DNA of 24,056 bases from JBGLNJ01 sp964353405 (GCA_964353405.1 CAYGWJ010000290.1:1-24056), one strand, 5' to 3'. Shown: positions 1 through 6,930, numbered from the stretch's first letter. Made by a program: numbers and translations. The notes: a model not told the origin generated them from the sequence alone.

Positions 1-3
1 TTA

Positions 4-146
4 GAGCGGATTCCAGTTGCATGTACGGGTCGCCTCGTGCGAGTGAACATGACGGCGCGTGTCGCAGGCTAGAGAATCAAGGCTTTTCATCATCGAATCC
101 ACCGCCGCCGCAGTGGTCATCCCGTACACTCGATAGGAAACCGCTC
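4..146. mobile_element. MITE-like element with TA-flanked terminal inverted repeats
   Basis: The 26 bases at 4-29 and the reverse complement of 121-146 match at 20 of 26 positions. Both ends begin with GAGCGG and both share TGTACGGG at the inner end. Each repeat is directly bordered by TA (2-3 and 147-148), the target duplication expected of Tc1/mariner/IS630-type transposition. The 143-bp interior has no convincing reading frame, so this would be a non-autonomous element. It lies about 100 bases upstream of the toxin-antitoxin promoter. The left end is almost at the window edge, so its outer flank cannot be seen. No other gene is seen in 1-252. Confidence 0.5.
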
Positions 147-252
147 TAGCGTGAATGTGAGCATCGCGCCGGACGATTTTGATTACGGCGGCGCGGTTGT
201 TCGGCAAGGGGTTGCCTGCGCTGTTGGAGGAATTGAATTCAGCACTGACCGT

Positions 253-282
253 GTGACCATCTCTTCTGAATCGGAGTATAAT
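253..282 (+). promoter_or_regulatory. Sigma-70-type promoter of the PIN toxin-antitoxin pair
   Basis: A perfect TATAAT lies at 277-282. An imperfect -35 box, GTGACC, lies at 253-258, giving an 18-base spacer. Transcription would start near 289, about 20 bases before the antitoxin ATG. A strong AGGAGGT ribosome-binding site lies at 297-303. Toxin-antitoxin operons usually repress this kind of promoter themselves, but no clear operator palindrome was seen. Confidence 0.6.
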
Positions 283-307
283 AGAAACGTATCGAGAGGA
301 GGTCGAA

Positions 308-577
308 ATGACGTATACGGATATGGCAGTAGAACTGGAAAAACTGCCCCTGGTTGAGCGGCTCGCGTTGATCGAGAGGCTGACGCACTCTGTGCGCGAG
401 GAAATCGCTTCCAGTGCAGAGCCACCAGACACACAACCCGAGATGGCTGCTATCCAGCCCAAACCAGGTTCATCTCTCAGTCGTGTGCTGGGAATGTTGA
501 GACCCGATGGGCCAATGCCGACGGACGAGGAATTGAAAGAAGACTATACCAATTATCTGATTAGAAAGTACCTGTGA
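308..577 (+). CDS. Putative antitoxin of a PIN-domain toxin-antitoxin pair
   Basis: This 89-residue acidic protein lies directly upstream of a PIN-domain ribonuclease. Its TGA stop shares one base with the toxin ATG, the layout of a co-translated antitoxin-toxin pair. The first 35 residues form an amphipathic helical stretch (LEKLPLVERLALIERL) like that of small addiction-module proteins. A proline-rich linker and a C-terminal tail (MPTDEELKEDYTNYLIRKYL) follow, which is where VapB-like antitoxins bind their toxin. No ribbon-helix-helix or AbrB motif is clear, so the DNA-binding class is open. The ATG start is supported by AGGAGGT four bases upstream. The antitoxin role is inferred from the partner and the overlap. 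Confidence 0.72.
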   Translation: MTYTDMAVELEKLPLVERLALIERLTHSVREEIASSAEPPDTQPEMAAIQPKPGSSLSRVLGMLRPDGPMPTDEELKEDYTNYLIRKYL

Positions 578-996
578 TGCGCGTATTGTTTGACACCAAC
601 GTCATCCTGGATGTTCTTTTCCGGCGAGAGCCGTTTGTTGCGACGGCGGCTGCACTGTGGCAAGCCAATGAAGACAAGTTGTTTGAAGGTTACGTGGCGG
701 GCATTACACCCGTGAACTTGTTCTATATCGCCGCCAAAATCAAGGGCGCGGGAGCAGCGCGCGCGGCAGTCCGAGAATTGCTGGACGCCTTTCGGGTGTG
801 TCCGATTGATGCGACGATATTGCAATCTGCGCTGGCTCTTCCGCTGCGCGACTATGAAGATGCTGTGCAGCACGCCTCTGCTGTCGCTAGCCAGATGGAT
901 GTGATCGTCACTCGCGACACAAGAGATTATGCTGGCGCGACACTCTCCGTGTTGACCCCGCAAGATTTTCTCGACCAATTGAATCGCCAAGTGTGA
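577..996 (+). CDS. PIN-domain ribonuclease toxin (VapC-like)
   Basis: This 139-residue protein has the PIN fold signature. The N-terminal strand VLFDTNVILDVL carries the first catalytic Asp (D6) and the Asn two residues on. RDYEDAV near residue 93 and VTRDTRDY near residue 112 give the further acidic residues of the Mg2+-dependent nuclease site. VapC-type toxins cut tRNA or rRNA when the antitoxin is degraded; the target here cannot be read from sequence. The ATG at 577 is preferred to the overlapping GTG at 574 because it starts exactly on the last base of the antitoxin stop. The length is normal for the family and all expected acidic positions appear intact, so it is probably functional. 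Confidence 0.85.
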   Translation: MRVLFDTNVILDVLFRREPFVATAAALWQANEDKLFEGYVAGITPVNLFYIAAKIKGAGAARAAVRELLDAFRVCPIDATILQSALALPLRDYEDAVQHASAVASQMDVIVTRDTRDYAGATLSVLTPQDFLDQLNRQV

Positions 997-998
997 TG

Positions 999-1026
999 GC
1001 CCTTGCAAGGGCGGGCTGTCTTGCCC
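999..1026. repeat. Perfect 14-bp palindrome followed by a small hairpin
   Basis: GCCCTTGCAAGGGC at 999-1012 is a perfect palindrome starting two bases after the toxin stop. GGGC (1013-1016) and GCCC (1023-1026) can form a second small stem. There is no T-run, so an intrinsic terminator is doubtful. It may be one of the short palindromic repeats seen elsewhere in the window. Confidence 0.4.
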
Positions 1027-1064
1027 CTGTTCAGAAACCCGACATTCTTAAATGAGGAGGTACC

Positions 1065-1598
1065 ATGACACTCGCATCAATCTCATTCGACGAACTGCTG
1101 GTGAGGTCGCATTACCTGTGGAACAAGCAACGGCTGTTGCTGACGGCGGGCGATTTTGCGGCGGGCCGGTTCAACACGATGACAGTAGGCTGGGGCAGCC
1201 TGGGGACGATGTGGGGACGGCCCTTTGCCCAGGTGGTGGTGCGCCCCGTCCGCTATACGTTCCAGTTCACGGAGCAGTACGACACGTTCACCTTGTGCGT
1301 CTTGCCCACCCATCTGCAACCGGCGTGGCAATTGCTGGGGACCAAATCCGGCCGCGATGGGGACAAGATCGCCGAGTCCGGGCTGACGCCCGTGGCCTCG
1401 ACGCGCGTCGCCGCGCCCAGCTTTGCCGAAGCGGAACTTGTCATCGAGTGCCGCAAGATTTATTGGGATGATATTGTCCCAGAGCATTTCCTCGATCCGG
1501 CGATTGACCAGCATTATCCGAACAAGGATTATCACCGCATCTATTTTGGCGAGATCCTGGCCATTCACGGGAACGAGCAGTACAAGAGCGCGGCATGA
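1065..1598 (+). CDS. Flavin reductase-like (DIM6/NTAB family) protein
   Basis: This 177-residue protein resembles the flavin reductase-like FMN-binding split-barrel family. Recognisable segments are FNTMTVGWGSLGTMWGRP near residue 36, RPVRYT near residue 60, LGTKSGRDGDKI near residue 94 and KDYHRIYFGEI near the C-terminus. Such proteins bind FMN and reduce free flavin or a small substrate with NAD(P)H; the substrate cannot be told here. AGGAGG at 1055-1060, four bases before the ATG, fixes the start. It is a full-length cytosolic protein with no signal peptide. It sits between a toxin-antitoxin pair and hsdS with no evident functional link to either. Confidence 0.82.
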   Translation: MTLASISFDELLVRSHYLWNKQRLLLTAGDFAAGRFNTMTVGWGSLGTMWGRPFAQVVVRPVRYTFQFTEQYDTFTLCVLPTHLQPAWQLLGTKSGRDGDKIAESGLTPVASTRVAAPSFAEAELVIECRKIYWDDIVPEHFLDPAIDQHYPNKDYHRIYFGEILAIHGNEQYKSAA

Positions 1599-1601
1599 GC
1601 C

Positions 1602-1636
1602 GTGGGGCGTGGAGCGTAGAGTGTGGAGCGTGAAGC
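1602..1636 (+). repeat. Five tandem 7-bp repeats (consensus GTGGAGC) before hsdS
   Basis: Five adjacent heptamers run GTGGGGC, GTGGAGC, GTAGAGT, GTGGAGC, GTGAAGC, and the hsdS ATG starts two bases later at 1638. GGAG in the fourth unit (1625-1628) lies nine bases before that ATG and would be its ribosome-binding site. The fourth unit also begins with a GTG (1623) in frame with hsdS. A change in copy number would alter the region that starts translation. Confidence 0.7.
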
Positions 1637-1637
1637 G

Positions 1638-3152
1638 ATGACGTTGCCGCAAGAGTGGGCATGGACGACCATAGGTGAGATCACTCAGCCAATTGAGAAA
1701 GTCGATCCTGCTACGGAGCCGGACAAGCCATTCACCTACCTCGACATTGCTTCGATTGACAATATCACTCAAGTGATTCGTGAGCCAAAAGCTTACTATG
1801 GCGCAAACGCCCCATCAAGAGCGCGTCAATTGGTTCGGGCGAATGATGTTTTGTTCTCGACCGTTCGAACCTATCTCAAGAATATTGCCCAAGTGCCAGA
1901 AGCGTTTGACGGACAGATTGCGTCTACCGGCTTTTCGGTGTTGCGGGGCAGAGAAGGCATCTCGTCCAAATACCTTTTCTACTTTTCGCTGACCACTGAC
2001 TTTCTATCTACGCTTGCGGAACTCCAAAGAGGTACAAGCTATCCCGCTGTGCGAGATGGAGATGTGCGCGCGCAACCGATTCCCCTCGCGCCAGAATCGG
2101 AACAACACCGCATCGTCGCCGAAATCGAAAAGCAGTTCACGCGGCTGGATGCGGGCGTGGCGGCGCTGAAGCGGGTGCAGGCCAACCTCAAACGCTACAA
2201 GGCATCCGTACTCAAGGCAGCGTGCGAAGGGCGGCTTGCCCCTCAAGATCCGAACGATGAATCGGCGTCCGAATTGCTGGAACGCATCCTGGCTGAACGC
2301 CGGAAAAAGTGGGAAGAGGATTTGCACGCTAAAGGCAAAGACCCAAGCAAGGCCAAGTACGTCGAGCCGGCAACATTTGATACAGGCGAGTTGCCAGAGC
2401 TGCCGACAGGCTGGGCTTGGGCAACGTGGGATCAAATAGGCTTTTCTCAAAATGGCCGTGCTTTTCCAAGCAAAGAGTACCAGACCAAAGGGGTGAAATT
2501 ACTTCGCCCAGGTAACCTCTTTGCGAATGGTGATGTAGTATGGACTGAAGATAATACTCGATATATGCCAGAAAGCTGGGCGGTCGAATTTCCAGGGTTT
2601 ATTGTTGGGCCAGGAGAACTCGTGATCAACTTGACCGCACAATCGCTCAAGGATGAATTCTTGGGGCGCGTCTGTATGACCAGCCAGAATGAAAGATGTT
2701 TGCTGAATCAGCGAATTGCACGACTTACGCCCATTGAGGTTTTGCCCAGATACCTGTTGTGGATGTTCAAATCAAATGTGTTCCGCCAGTTTGTTGACAC
2801 GCTGAATACTGGTAGCCTAATCCAACATATGTTTACCTCCCAATTGGCAACATTCGCCATGCCGCTTCCGCCTATCGCCGAACAGCGCCGCATTGTGGCC
2901 GAAGTCGAGCGGCGGTTGTCGGTAGTGCAGGAAATGGAAGCCGTCATCGCCGCCAACCTCGCCCGCGCGGAACGTCTGCGGCAGTCCATCCTCAAGCAGG
3001 CGTTTGAGGGCAAGCTCGTGCCGCAGGATGCGAAGGATGAACCGGCAAGTGTGTTGTTGGAGAAAATCCGGGCGAAACGTGCGGCGGTTGAAATCAAGCC
3101 GGCGGCAAGATTACCTCGATCTCGCGGATCAAAAAAGGCAGATTCGGAATAG
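1638..3152 (+). CDS. hsdS: Type I restriction-modification specificity subunit HsdS
   Basis: HsdS chooses the bipartite DNA target of a type I methyltransferase/restriction complex. The 504-residue protein has the standard two-fold layout. The first target-recognition domain begins at LPQEWAWTTIGEI and is followed by a conserved helical region near residues 152-205 (QHRIVAEIEKQFTRLDAGV, then EGRLAPQ). The second recognition domain starts near residue 250 (LPTGWAWATWDQI), with a second conserved helical region near 410-465 (AEQRRIVAEVERRLSVV, then FEGKLVPQ). Both domains look complete. The ATG at 1638 is chosen over an in-frame GTG at 1623 because GGAG precedes it by nine bases. The last 59 bases overlap a gene on the opposite strand. 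The matching hsdM is 2.1 kb downstream and damaged, so the present role is uncertain. Confidence 0.92.
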   Translation: MTLPQEWAWTTIGEITQPIEKVDPATEPDKPFTYLDIASIDNITQVIREPKAYYGANAPSRARQLVRANDVLFSTVRTYLKNIAQVPEAFDGQIASTGFSVLRGREGISSKYLFYFSLTTDFLSTLAELQRGTSYPAVRDGDVRAQPIPLAPESEQHRIVAEIEKQFTRLDAGVAALKRVQANLKRYKASVLKAACEGRLAPQDPNDESASELLERILAERRKKWEEDLHAKGKDPSKAKYVEPATFDTGELPELPTGWAWATWDQIGFSQNGRAFPSKEYQTKGVKLLRPGNLFANGDVVWTEDNTRYMPESWAVEFPGFIVGPGELVINLTAQSLKDEFLGRVCMTSQNERCLLNQRIARLTPIEVLPRYLLWMFKSNVFRQFVDTLNTGSLIQHMFTSQLATFAMPLPPIAEQRRIVAEVERRLSVVQEMEAVIAANLARAERLRQSILKQAFEGKLVPQDAKDEPASVLLEKIRAKRAAVEIKPAARLPRSRGSKKADSE

Positions 3153-3519
3153 TGAGACTCAAATCAGGAGCGGGGATGCGGTGATGCTTGATGTCCGGCG
3201 GGATATGTTTGTGATGCGGGTCAGTGCTGGCAAGCGTCAGGTCGTGCGGGTGCGGCTGCGAGTCGTACCAGTAGAGTTTATCGTCGCCGCGCCAGAGTTC
3301 ATAGCTGTAACCTTCGATCACGAGCGGGCCGGCGTCCCACGTCAGGCGCTCATACACATTCAGGCGATAGCCATTGGAGAACGCGACCTCACCGTTGACT
3401 TCGGCATAGAACCGTCCACGCTGCGCCACGATCAGCGTCGAGCGCAAGATGCGTGGAAACTGCTGCGGCAAAGTATAGACAAAGAGTTCGTACTCACGCA
3501 GGGATTGGAATGGGTTCAT
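3094..3519 (-). CDS. TumE/DUF6516-like putative toxin
   Basis: This 141-residue protein resembles, from memory, the DUF6516 group now listed as TumE-like toxins. The hallmark is a His/Pro-rich segment in the C-terminal half: YWYDSQPHPHD, then DPHHKHIPPDIKHHRIPAP. The N-terminal half looks like a beta-rich domain (RSTLIVAQRGRFYAEVNGEV). The mechanism of this family is not known to me. It is the second gene of a reverse-strand pair and its start overlaps the end of the upstream gene by 26 bases, as in many toxin-antitoxin operons. Its 3' end runs 59 bases antisense into hsdS. The toxin role is inferred from family and context. Confidence 0.7.
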   Translation of the reverse strand: MNPFQSLREYELFVYTLPQQFPRILRSTLIVAQRGRFYAEVNGEVAFSNGYRLNVYERLTWDAGPLVIEGYSYELWRGDDKLYWYDSQPHPHDLTLASTDPHHKHIPPDIKHHRIPAPDLSLTIPNLPFLIREIEVILPPA

Positions 3520-3790
3520 GGCGGGCCGTCCGCGAGATCATGTCGGCGATCGTCGGGGTATTGGCTCGGAGCGAAGCAATCGCAGCCTGATACTGCTCGC
3601 GCCGGCGCAGCCAGAGCTTGTACGCGCTGGCCCAGGCCGTCCAATCGCGTACCCAGGCCGTGTCGGGCGGCTCTTCGCCCTTGACGTATGACTCGTAGAA
3701 GGTATCCGAGAGCACGCCATACTTGCGCTCGTAGGCACGCATCTCGTCCTGAAGCGTATAAATGTCCTGCAAAATATCGTCGAGCGTCAT
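3494..3790 (-). CDS. Putative antitoxin partner of the TumE-like protein
   Basis: This 98-residue charged protein is rich in aromatic residues. Its N-terminal helix (DDILQDIYTLQDEMRAYERK) and the middle segment AWASAYKLWLRRREQY suggest an all-helical, possibly coiled-coil protein. GAGGTG five bases upstream sets the ATG at 3790; an upstream in-frame start at 3823 lacks such a site. The pair with the downstream TumE-like gene is translationally coupled by a 26-base overlap. No DNA-binding motif is evident. The antitoxin role is inferred only from its position. Confidence 0.6.
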   Translation of the reverse strand: MTLDDILQDIYTLQDEMRAYERKYGVLSDTFYESYVKGEEPPDTAWVRDWTAWASAYKLWLRRREQYQAAIASLRANTPTIADMISRTARHEPIPIPA

Positions 3791-3830
3791 TTCGTCACCT
3801 CGGTCTGCAAACGGCAAAACCAATATTAGG

Positions 3831-3859
3831 ATTATAACCTAGACGGGATTAGGATACAA
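3831..3859 (-). promoter_or_regulatory. Promoter of the TumE-like pair
   Basis: On the reverse strand a perfect TATAAT lies at 3836-3831 and a partial -35 box, TTGTAT, at 3859-3854. The spacer is 17 bases. Transcription would begin about 35 bases upstream of the antitoxin ATG. Confidence 0.6.
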
Positions 3860-3873
3860 GCCAGAGAGCACGG

Positions 3874-3975
3874 ATGTCGAGTCAATCGTTTATTCTCGTT
3901 CAACATTTATGGAATTACTACCATGTCCTGCGCTGTGTTGGCGTCTCGCATACTTGCGGCAAGTCGAGGGCGTGA
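3874..3975 (+). pseudogene. Relic of a second hsdM N-terminus
   Basis: This 33-codon frame begins like the hsdM at 5260. Over the first 25 codons the two agree at 56 of 75 bases and 17 of 25 residues, sharing MSSQS, VQ.LWNY, VLR and GVS. The similarity stops abruptly after GVS, and the frame ends in TGA directly before the ATG of the zinc-ribbon gene at 3976. This is best read as what remains of a diverged hsdM copy whose body was lost. It could be translated as a leader peptide coupled to the next gene, but no ribosome-binding site was seen upstream. Confidence 0.65.
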
Positions 3976-4233
3976 ATGTCACACGGTCGCGTCATCAAGG
4001 TCGAGTGCCGGTGCGGCTATCTGCTGTTCAGGTATTTCAAAGATGGCCGGGGCCGGCTGATAAAGTGTTTTCTGGACGCGATCACACAGGATCACGCGGA
4101 GGTGGCGGGTCAACCGTTGGACGCTCGACCGACGTGCCCTGGGTGCGGCAAGGAATTGGGCGTGGTCAAGATGATCCACGGCCGGCGCGCGCTCAAAATC
4201 AATCAGGGCACGATCCGAGAGACGAGGATTTAG
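3976..4233 (+). CDS. Small zinc-ribbon-like conserved protein
   Basis: This 85-residue protein has two Cys pairs that could hold one zinc ion: ECRCG near residues 11-15 and CPGCG near 56-60. Between and after them lie conserved-looking stretches (LLFRYFKDGRGRLIKC and MIHGRRALKINQGTIR). I recall similar small proteins in other environmental bacteria but know of no assigned function. GAGGG at 3966-3970, five bases before the ATG, supports the start. It follows the hsdM relic directly and precedes an unrecognised gene on the same strand by 52 bases, so the two may be co-transcribed. Confidence 0.75.
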   Translation: MSHGRVIKVECRCGYLLFRYFKDGRGRLIKCFLDAITQDHAEVAGQPLDARPTCPGCGKELGVVKMIHGRRALKINQGTIRETRI

Positions 4234-4285
4234 CGAGGATATGGGGAGTGGCACGCTCGTCAGACCGCCCCGGGAGAAAAGAGAC

Positions 4286-5218
4286 ATGAGCAAAAAACAC
4301 AAAAAGAAATCGTCGTCACCCAACCTTTCATCGGCAGTCTTGCTGCGGCCACGCCTCGACGCGTTATGGAGCCAAGAGGCGCTTGCGCACAAAGAGGACA
4401 GCGCCGCGCAAGCCGACCTGGACGCGATTGCGCGCGGCGTCCGGCCGGACACGCTATTACTCGCCGTGTTGCAGGCCTATCTCACCGCGCCCGCTCAATC
4501 GCAGGCGCGGCTGGACGCGGTCTTGCCGGGCTGGCTGCGCGAACGAGGCTATCAGGACGCCCTGACCAAGATCGCCGCCGACCTCTCACAGACGGGTGAT
4601 CTGCAAGAACGCGCATTGGCCTGGCTCGCGGCGGGCGGCGTCGAGACCAGCGCGCTGGTTCAACCTCCACAGCCCGATACGTTTTATCGCGCGTACTTGT
4701 ATAAAGATGACTCGCAGGCTACTCTCAATATCTTGTGGTATACCGATGCGCGCAAGACACACGTGCGGGGGTTCAACTTTTTGATTGACTATAACCCACC
4801 CTGGGATGGCGCAGTAAAAGACATCATATTCTATCCGCAGCGAACGCCTGAGAGGGCGATCAAGGATTTTTTGGGGGAATGGAACCAGGGCGGGATGCGC
4901 CTGAAACCGATCACCGCGGTTGAGGCCAAGCAGAAAATCCTGACGGCGTTGGACTGCAATCGCGAATCAAGCATCCGCCTGCCGCGCGACCTGATCGCCG
5001 CCCGCGAGCATTTGATCCGCCAGGTGCTCTCGCTGCCGGAAGGGCCAGACACACCATCCTTCACGACGAAGGAAATAGATTTTCTGTGCCGGAACGGCCA
5101 GCGGCCCGAAGAGATTATGCGTTTTGAGCAGAAGGTGGGACGGCGGGTTCGGATGAAGGATGGTAAAGAGGTAATCATCATGGGCCATCCGCCAGGCTTT
5201 GATGACGACGGGTGGTAG
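4286..5218 (+). CDS. Unrecognised 310-residue protein
   Basis: I do not recognise this family. The protein starts with a very basic tail (SKKHKKKSSS), then an alpha-helical, Ala/Leu-rich part (about 15-125), and a mixed region with YRAYLYKDDSQATLNILWYT and GFNFLIDYNPPWDGAVKDI that may be a small alpha/beta domain. The C-terminal part is charged and ends in GHPPGFDDDGW. No signal peptide, membrane segment, Cys cluster or nuclease motif was seen. The ATG at 4286 has GGGAG nine bases upstream and is preferred to an in-frame GTG-type extension to 4241. It lies between the zinc-ribbon gene and hsdM. Composition and frame length support it as a real gene. Confidence 0.75.
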   Translation: MSKKHKKKSSSPNLSSAVLLRPRLDALWSQEALAHKEDSAAQADLDAIARGVRPDTLLLAVLQAYLTAPAQSQARLDAVLPGWLRERGYQDALTKIAADLSQTGDLQERALAWLAAGGVETSALVQPPQPDTFYRAYLYKDDSQATLNILWYTDARKTHVRGFNFLIDYNPPWDGAVKDIIFYPQRTPERAIKDFLGEWNQGGMRLKPITAVEAKQKILTALDCNRESSIRLPRDLIAAREHLIRQVLSLPEGPDTPSFTTKEIDFLCRNGQRPEEIMRFEQKVGRRVRMKDGKEVIIMGHPPGFDDDGW

Positions 5219-5259
5219 GGCGCATGCGCATTCAGGCCTTGTTCAAAGATTCATGACCG

Positions 5260-6760
5260 ATGTCGAGCCAATCTTCAACCATCGTTCAACGCCTGTGGAA
5301 TTACTGCAACGTCCTGCGCGACGACGGCGTCTCGTATGGCGACTATGTGGAGCAACTGACTTACCTGCTCTTTCTCAAGATGGCCGACGAGCAGGTGCGC
5401 GAGCTGGGAAAAAGAGCGCCATACCGCAGGACCTGAGCTGGTCGAGCCTGCTCCGGCTGGACGGCGATGCACTCGAAGGCCAATACCTGCGAATCCTCAA
5501 GGAACTCGGCCAGCGCTCCGGGCTGATCGGCGTCATCTTTCGCAAGGCGCGGAACCGCATCCAGGACCCCGCCAAGCTCAGGCGGCTGGTGGAGATGATT
5601 GACGGTGAAACCTGGACAGGGCTGGATATTGACATCAAAGGCGACATTTACGAAGGGCTGCTGGAAAAGAACGCGCAGGACATTAAATCCGGCGCGGGGC
5701 AATACTTTACGCCGCGCCCGCTCATCAAGGCGATGGTGGACGTGATGCGCCCGCAGCCGGGGCAGACGATTGCGGATCCTGCGTGCGGCACGGGTGGCTT
5801 TTTGCTGGCGGTGCACGATCACGTCGTCCGGGAGCATGGCCCGCTCGACCGCGACCAGTGGGATCATCTGCGGCACAAGGCGCTGCACGGCTGGGAGATT
5901 GTGGACAATACCGCGCGGCTGTGCGTGATGAACCTGTACCTGCACGGTATTGGCGCGAACGGCGGAACGTCCCCGTCAGGGGGCGGCGAGAGCCCCATTC
6001 GCGTGGCTGATAGCCTGGCGGCTGACCCTGGCCTGCGCTTTAGCCTGGTGCTGACCCCTTCCCCCCCTTCGGCAAAAAGAGCAGCGTGACCATCGTCAAC
6101 GAAAAAGGCGAGGTCGAGCGCGAGTCGCAGACGATTGTACGCGACGATTTCTGGACGTCCACCAGCAACAAGCAGCTCAACTTTGTCCAGCACGTCAAGA
6201 CGTTGTTAGAGATACACGGGCGCGCAGCGGTTGTCGTGCCGGATAACGTGCTGTTCGAGGGCGGCGCGGGCGAGACGATCCGCCGCAAGTTGCTGCACGA
6301 GTGCGATGTCCACACACTGCTGCGTTTGCCGACCGGTATCTTTTACGCGCAAGGCGTCAAGGCGAATGTGCTGTTCTTTGATCGCAGGCCCGCGCGCGAA
6401 AAGCCGTGGACGGCCAAGCTATGGATTTACGACCTGCGCACCAACATTGACTTTTCGCTCAAGCAGAACCCGCTCACGCGGGAACGCCTGGACGAGTTTG
6501 TGGCGTGCTTCAAACCGCAGAATCGCCACAAACGCAAGCCCACGTGGTCGGAAGAAAACCCGCAGGGGCGCTGGCGCGTCTATACCTACGATGAGTTGAT
6601 GGCGCGGGACAAGGTCAACCTGGACATTTTCTGGCTGCGGGATGAATCGCTGGAGGATACGGCCAACTTGCCCGATCCCGATGTGCTGGCCGCCGAGATT
6701 GTCGAAGACTTGCAGGCGGCGCTAGAGCAGCTTGGGGAGATTGCCGAGGACCTGCACTAA
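5260..6760 (+). pseudogene. hsdM: Type I restriction-modification methyltransferase HsdM, frameshifted
   Basis: HsdM is the S-adenosylmethionine-dependent N6-adenine methyltransferase subunit that works with HsdS. Three frames together give a full-length protein of about 500 residues. Frame 1 (from ATG 5260) has the N-terminal helical domain SSTIVQRLWNY to EQLTYLLFLKMADEQ. Frame 2 (about 5413 to 6060) has GLDIDIKGDIYEGLLEKNAQ, SGAGQYFTPR and motif I DPACGTGGF. Frame 3 (about 6062 to 6760) has PPFGKKS, VVPDNVLFEGG and the C-terminal region. Each change needs one base to be re-read (-1), at a run of five A and at a run of seven C. Motif IV, normally NPPF, reads FPPF in frame 3 or SPPF if one C is missing from the assembly. 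No clear ribosome-binding site precedes 5260. It is either a decaying gene or a homopolymer error. Confidence 0.88.
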
Positions 6761-6833
6761 TCCCTCGTCGGGAACGTAATAGCCAGATGCACCGACCCAG
6801 GCTTGCCGAGCCGGCAACACTGAATTCCAAGCG

Positions 6834-6863
6834 CAACGAATTCGCTCCATCCCAAATTCGTTG
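6834..6863. repeat. 9-bp inverted repeat upstream of ftsK
   Basis: CAACGAATT (6834-6842) and AATTCGTTG (6855-6863) form a perfect inverted repeat around a 12-base loop. It lies 74 bases after hsdM and 23 bases before the ftsK -10 region. It could be an operator or a weak hairpin at the end of the hsdM transcript; no T-run follows. Confidence 0.35.
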
Positions 6864-6885
6864 TCATGTTCCCGCTGACACTTTG

Positions 6886-6894
6886 TGCTATAAT
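6886..6894 (+). promoter_or_regulatory. Extended -10 promoter of ftsK
   Basis: TGC followed by a perfect TATAAT (6889-6894) makes an extended -10 element. No good -35 box is at the right distance, which extended -10 promoters tolerate. Transcription would start near 6901, about 30 bases before the ATG at 6931. Confidence 0.55.
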
Positions 6895-6930
6895 GAGCGC
6901 AGACCGAACACTTGTTTCTGTTTTACACCT

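Noticed and set aside
1..462. A 153-codon open frame on the reverse strand at the left edge
   Set aside because: It starts inside the antitoxin gene on the other strand, has no recognisable domain and no ribosome-binding site, and covers the repeat element.
4017..4050. Resemblance of the zinc-ribbon gene (YLLFRYFKDG) to hsdM (YLLFLKMAD), as if the relic continued
   Set aside because: The offset differs by 43 bases from the hsdM spacing and I recall this motif in related zinc-ribbon proteins, so it is probably chance.
5400..6075. Programmed -1 frameshifting to make HsdM
   Set aside because: The run of five A is one short of the classic A AAA AAG site, no stimulatory structure was seen, and two shifts in one gene are unlikely. 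Decay or base-calling error is simpler.
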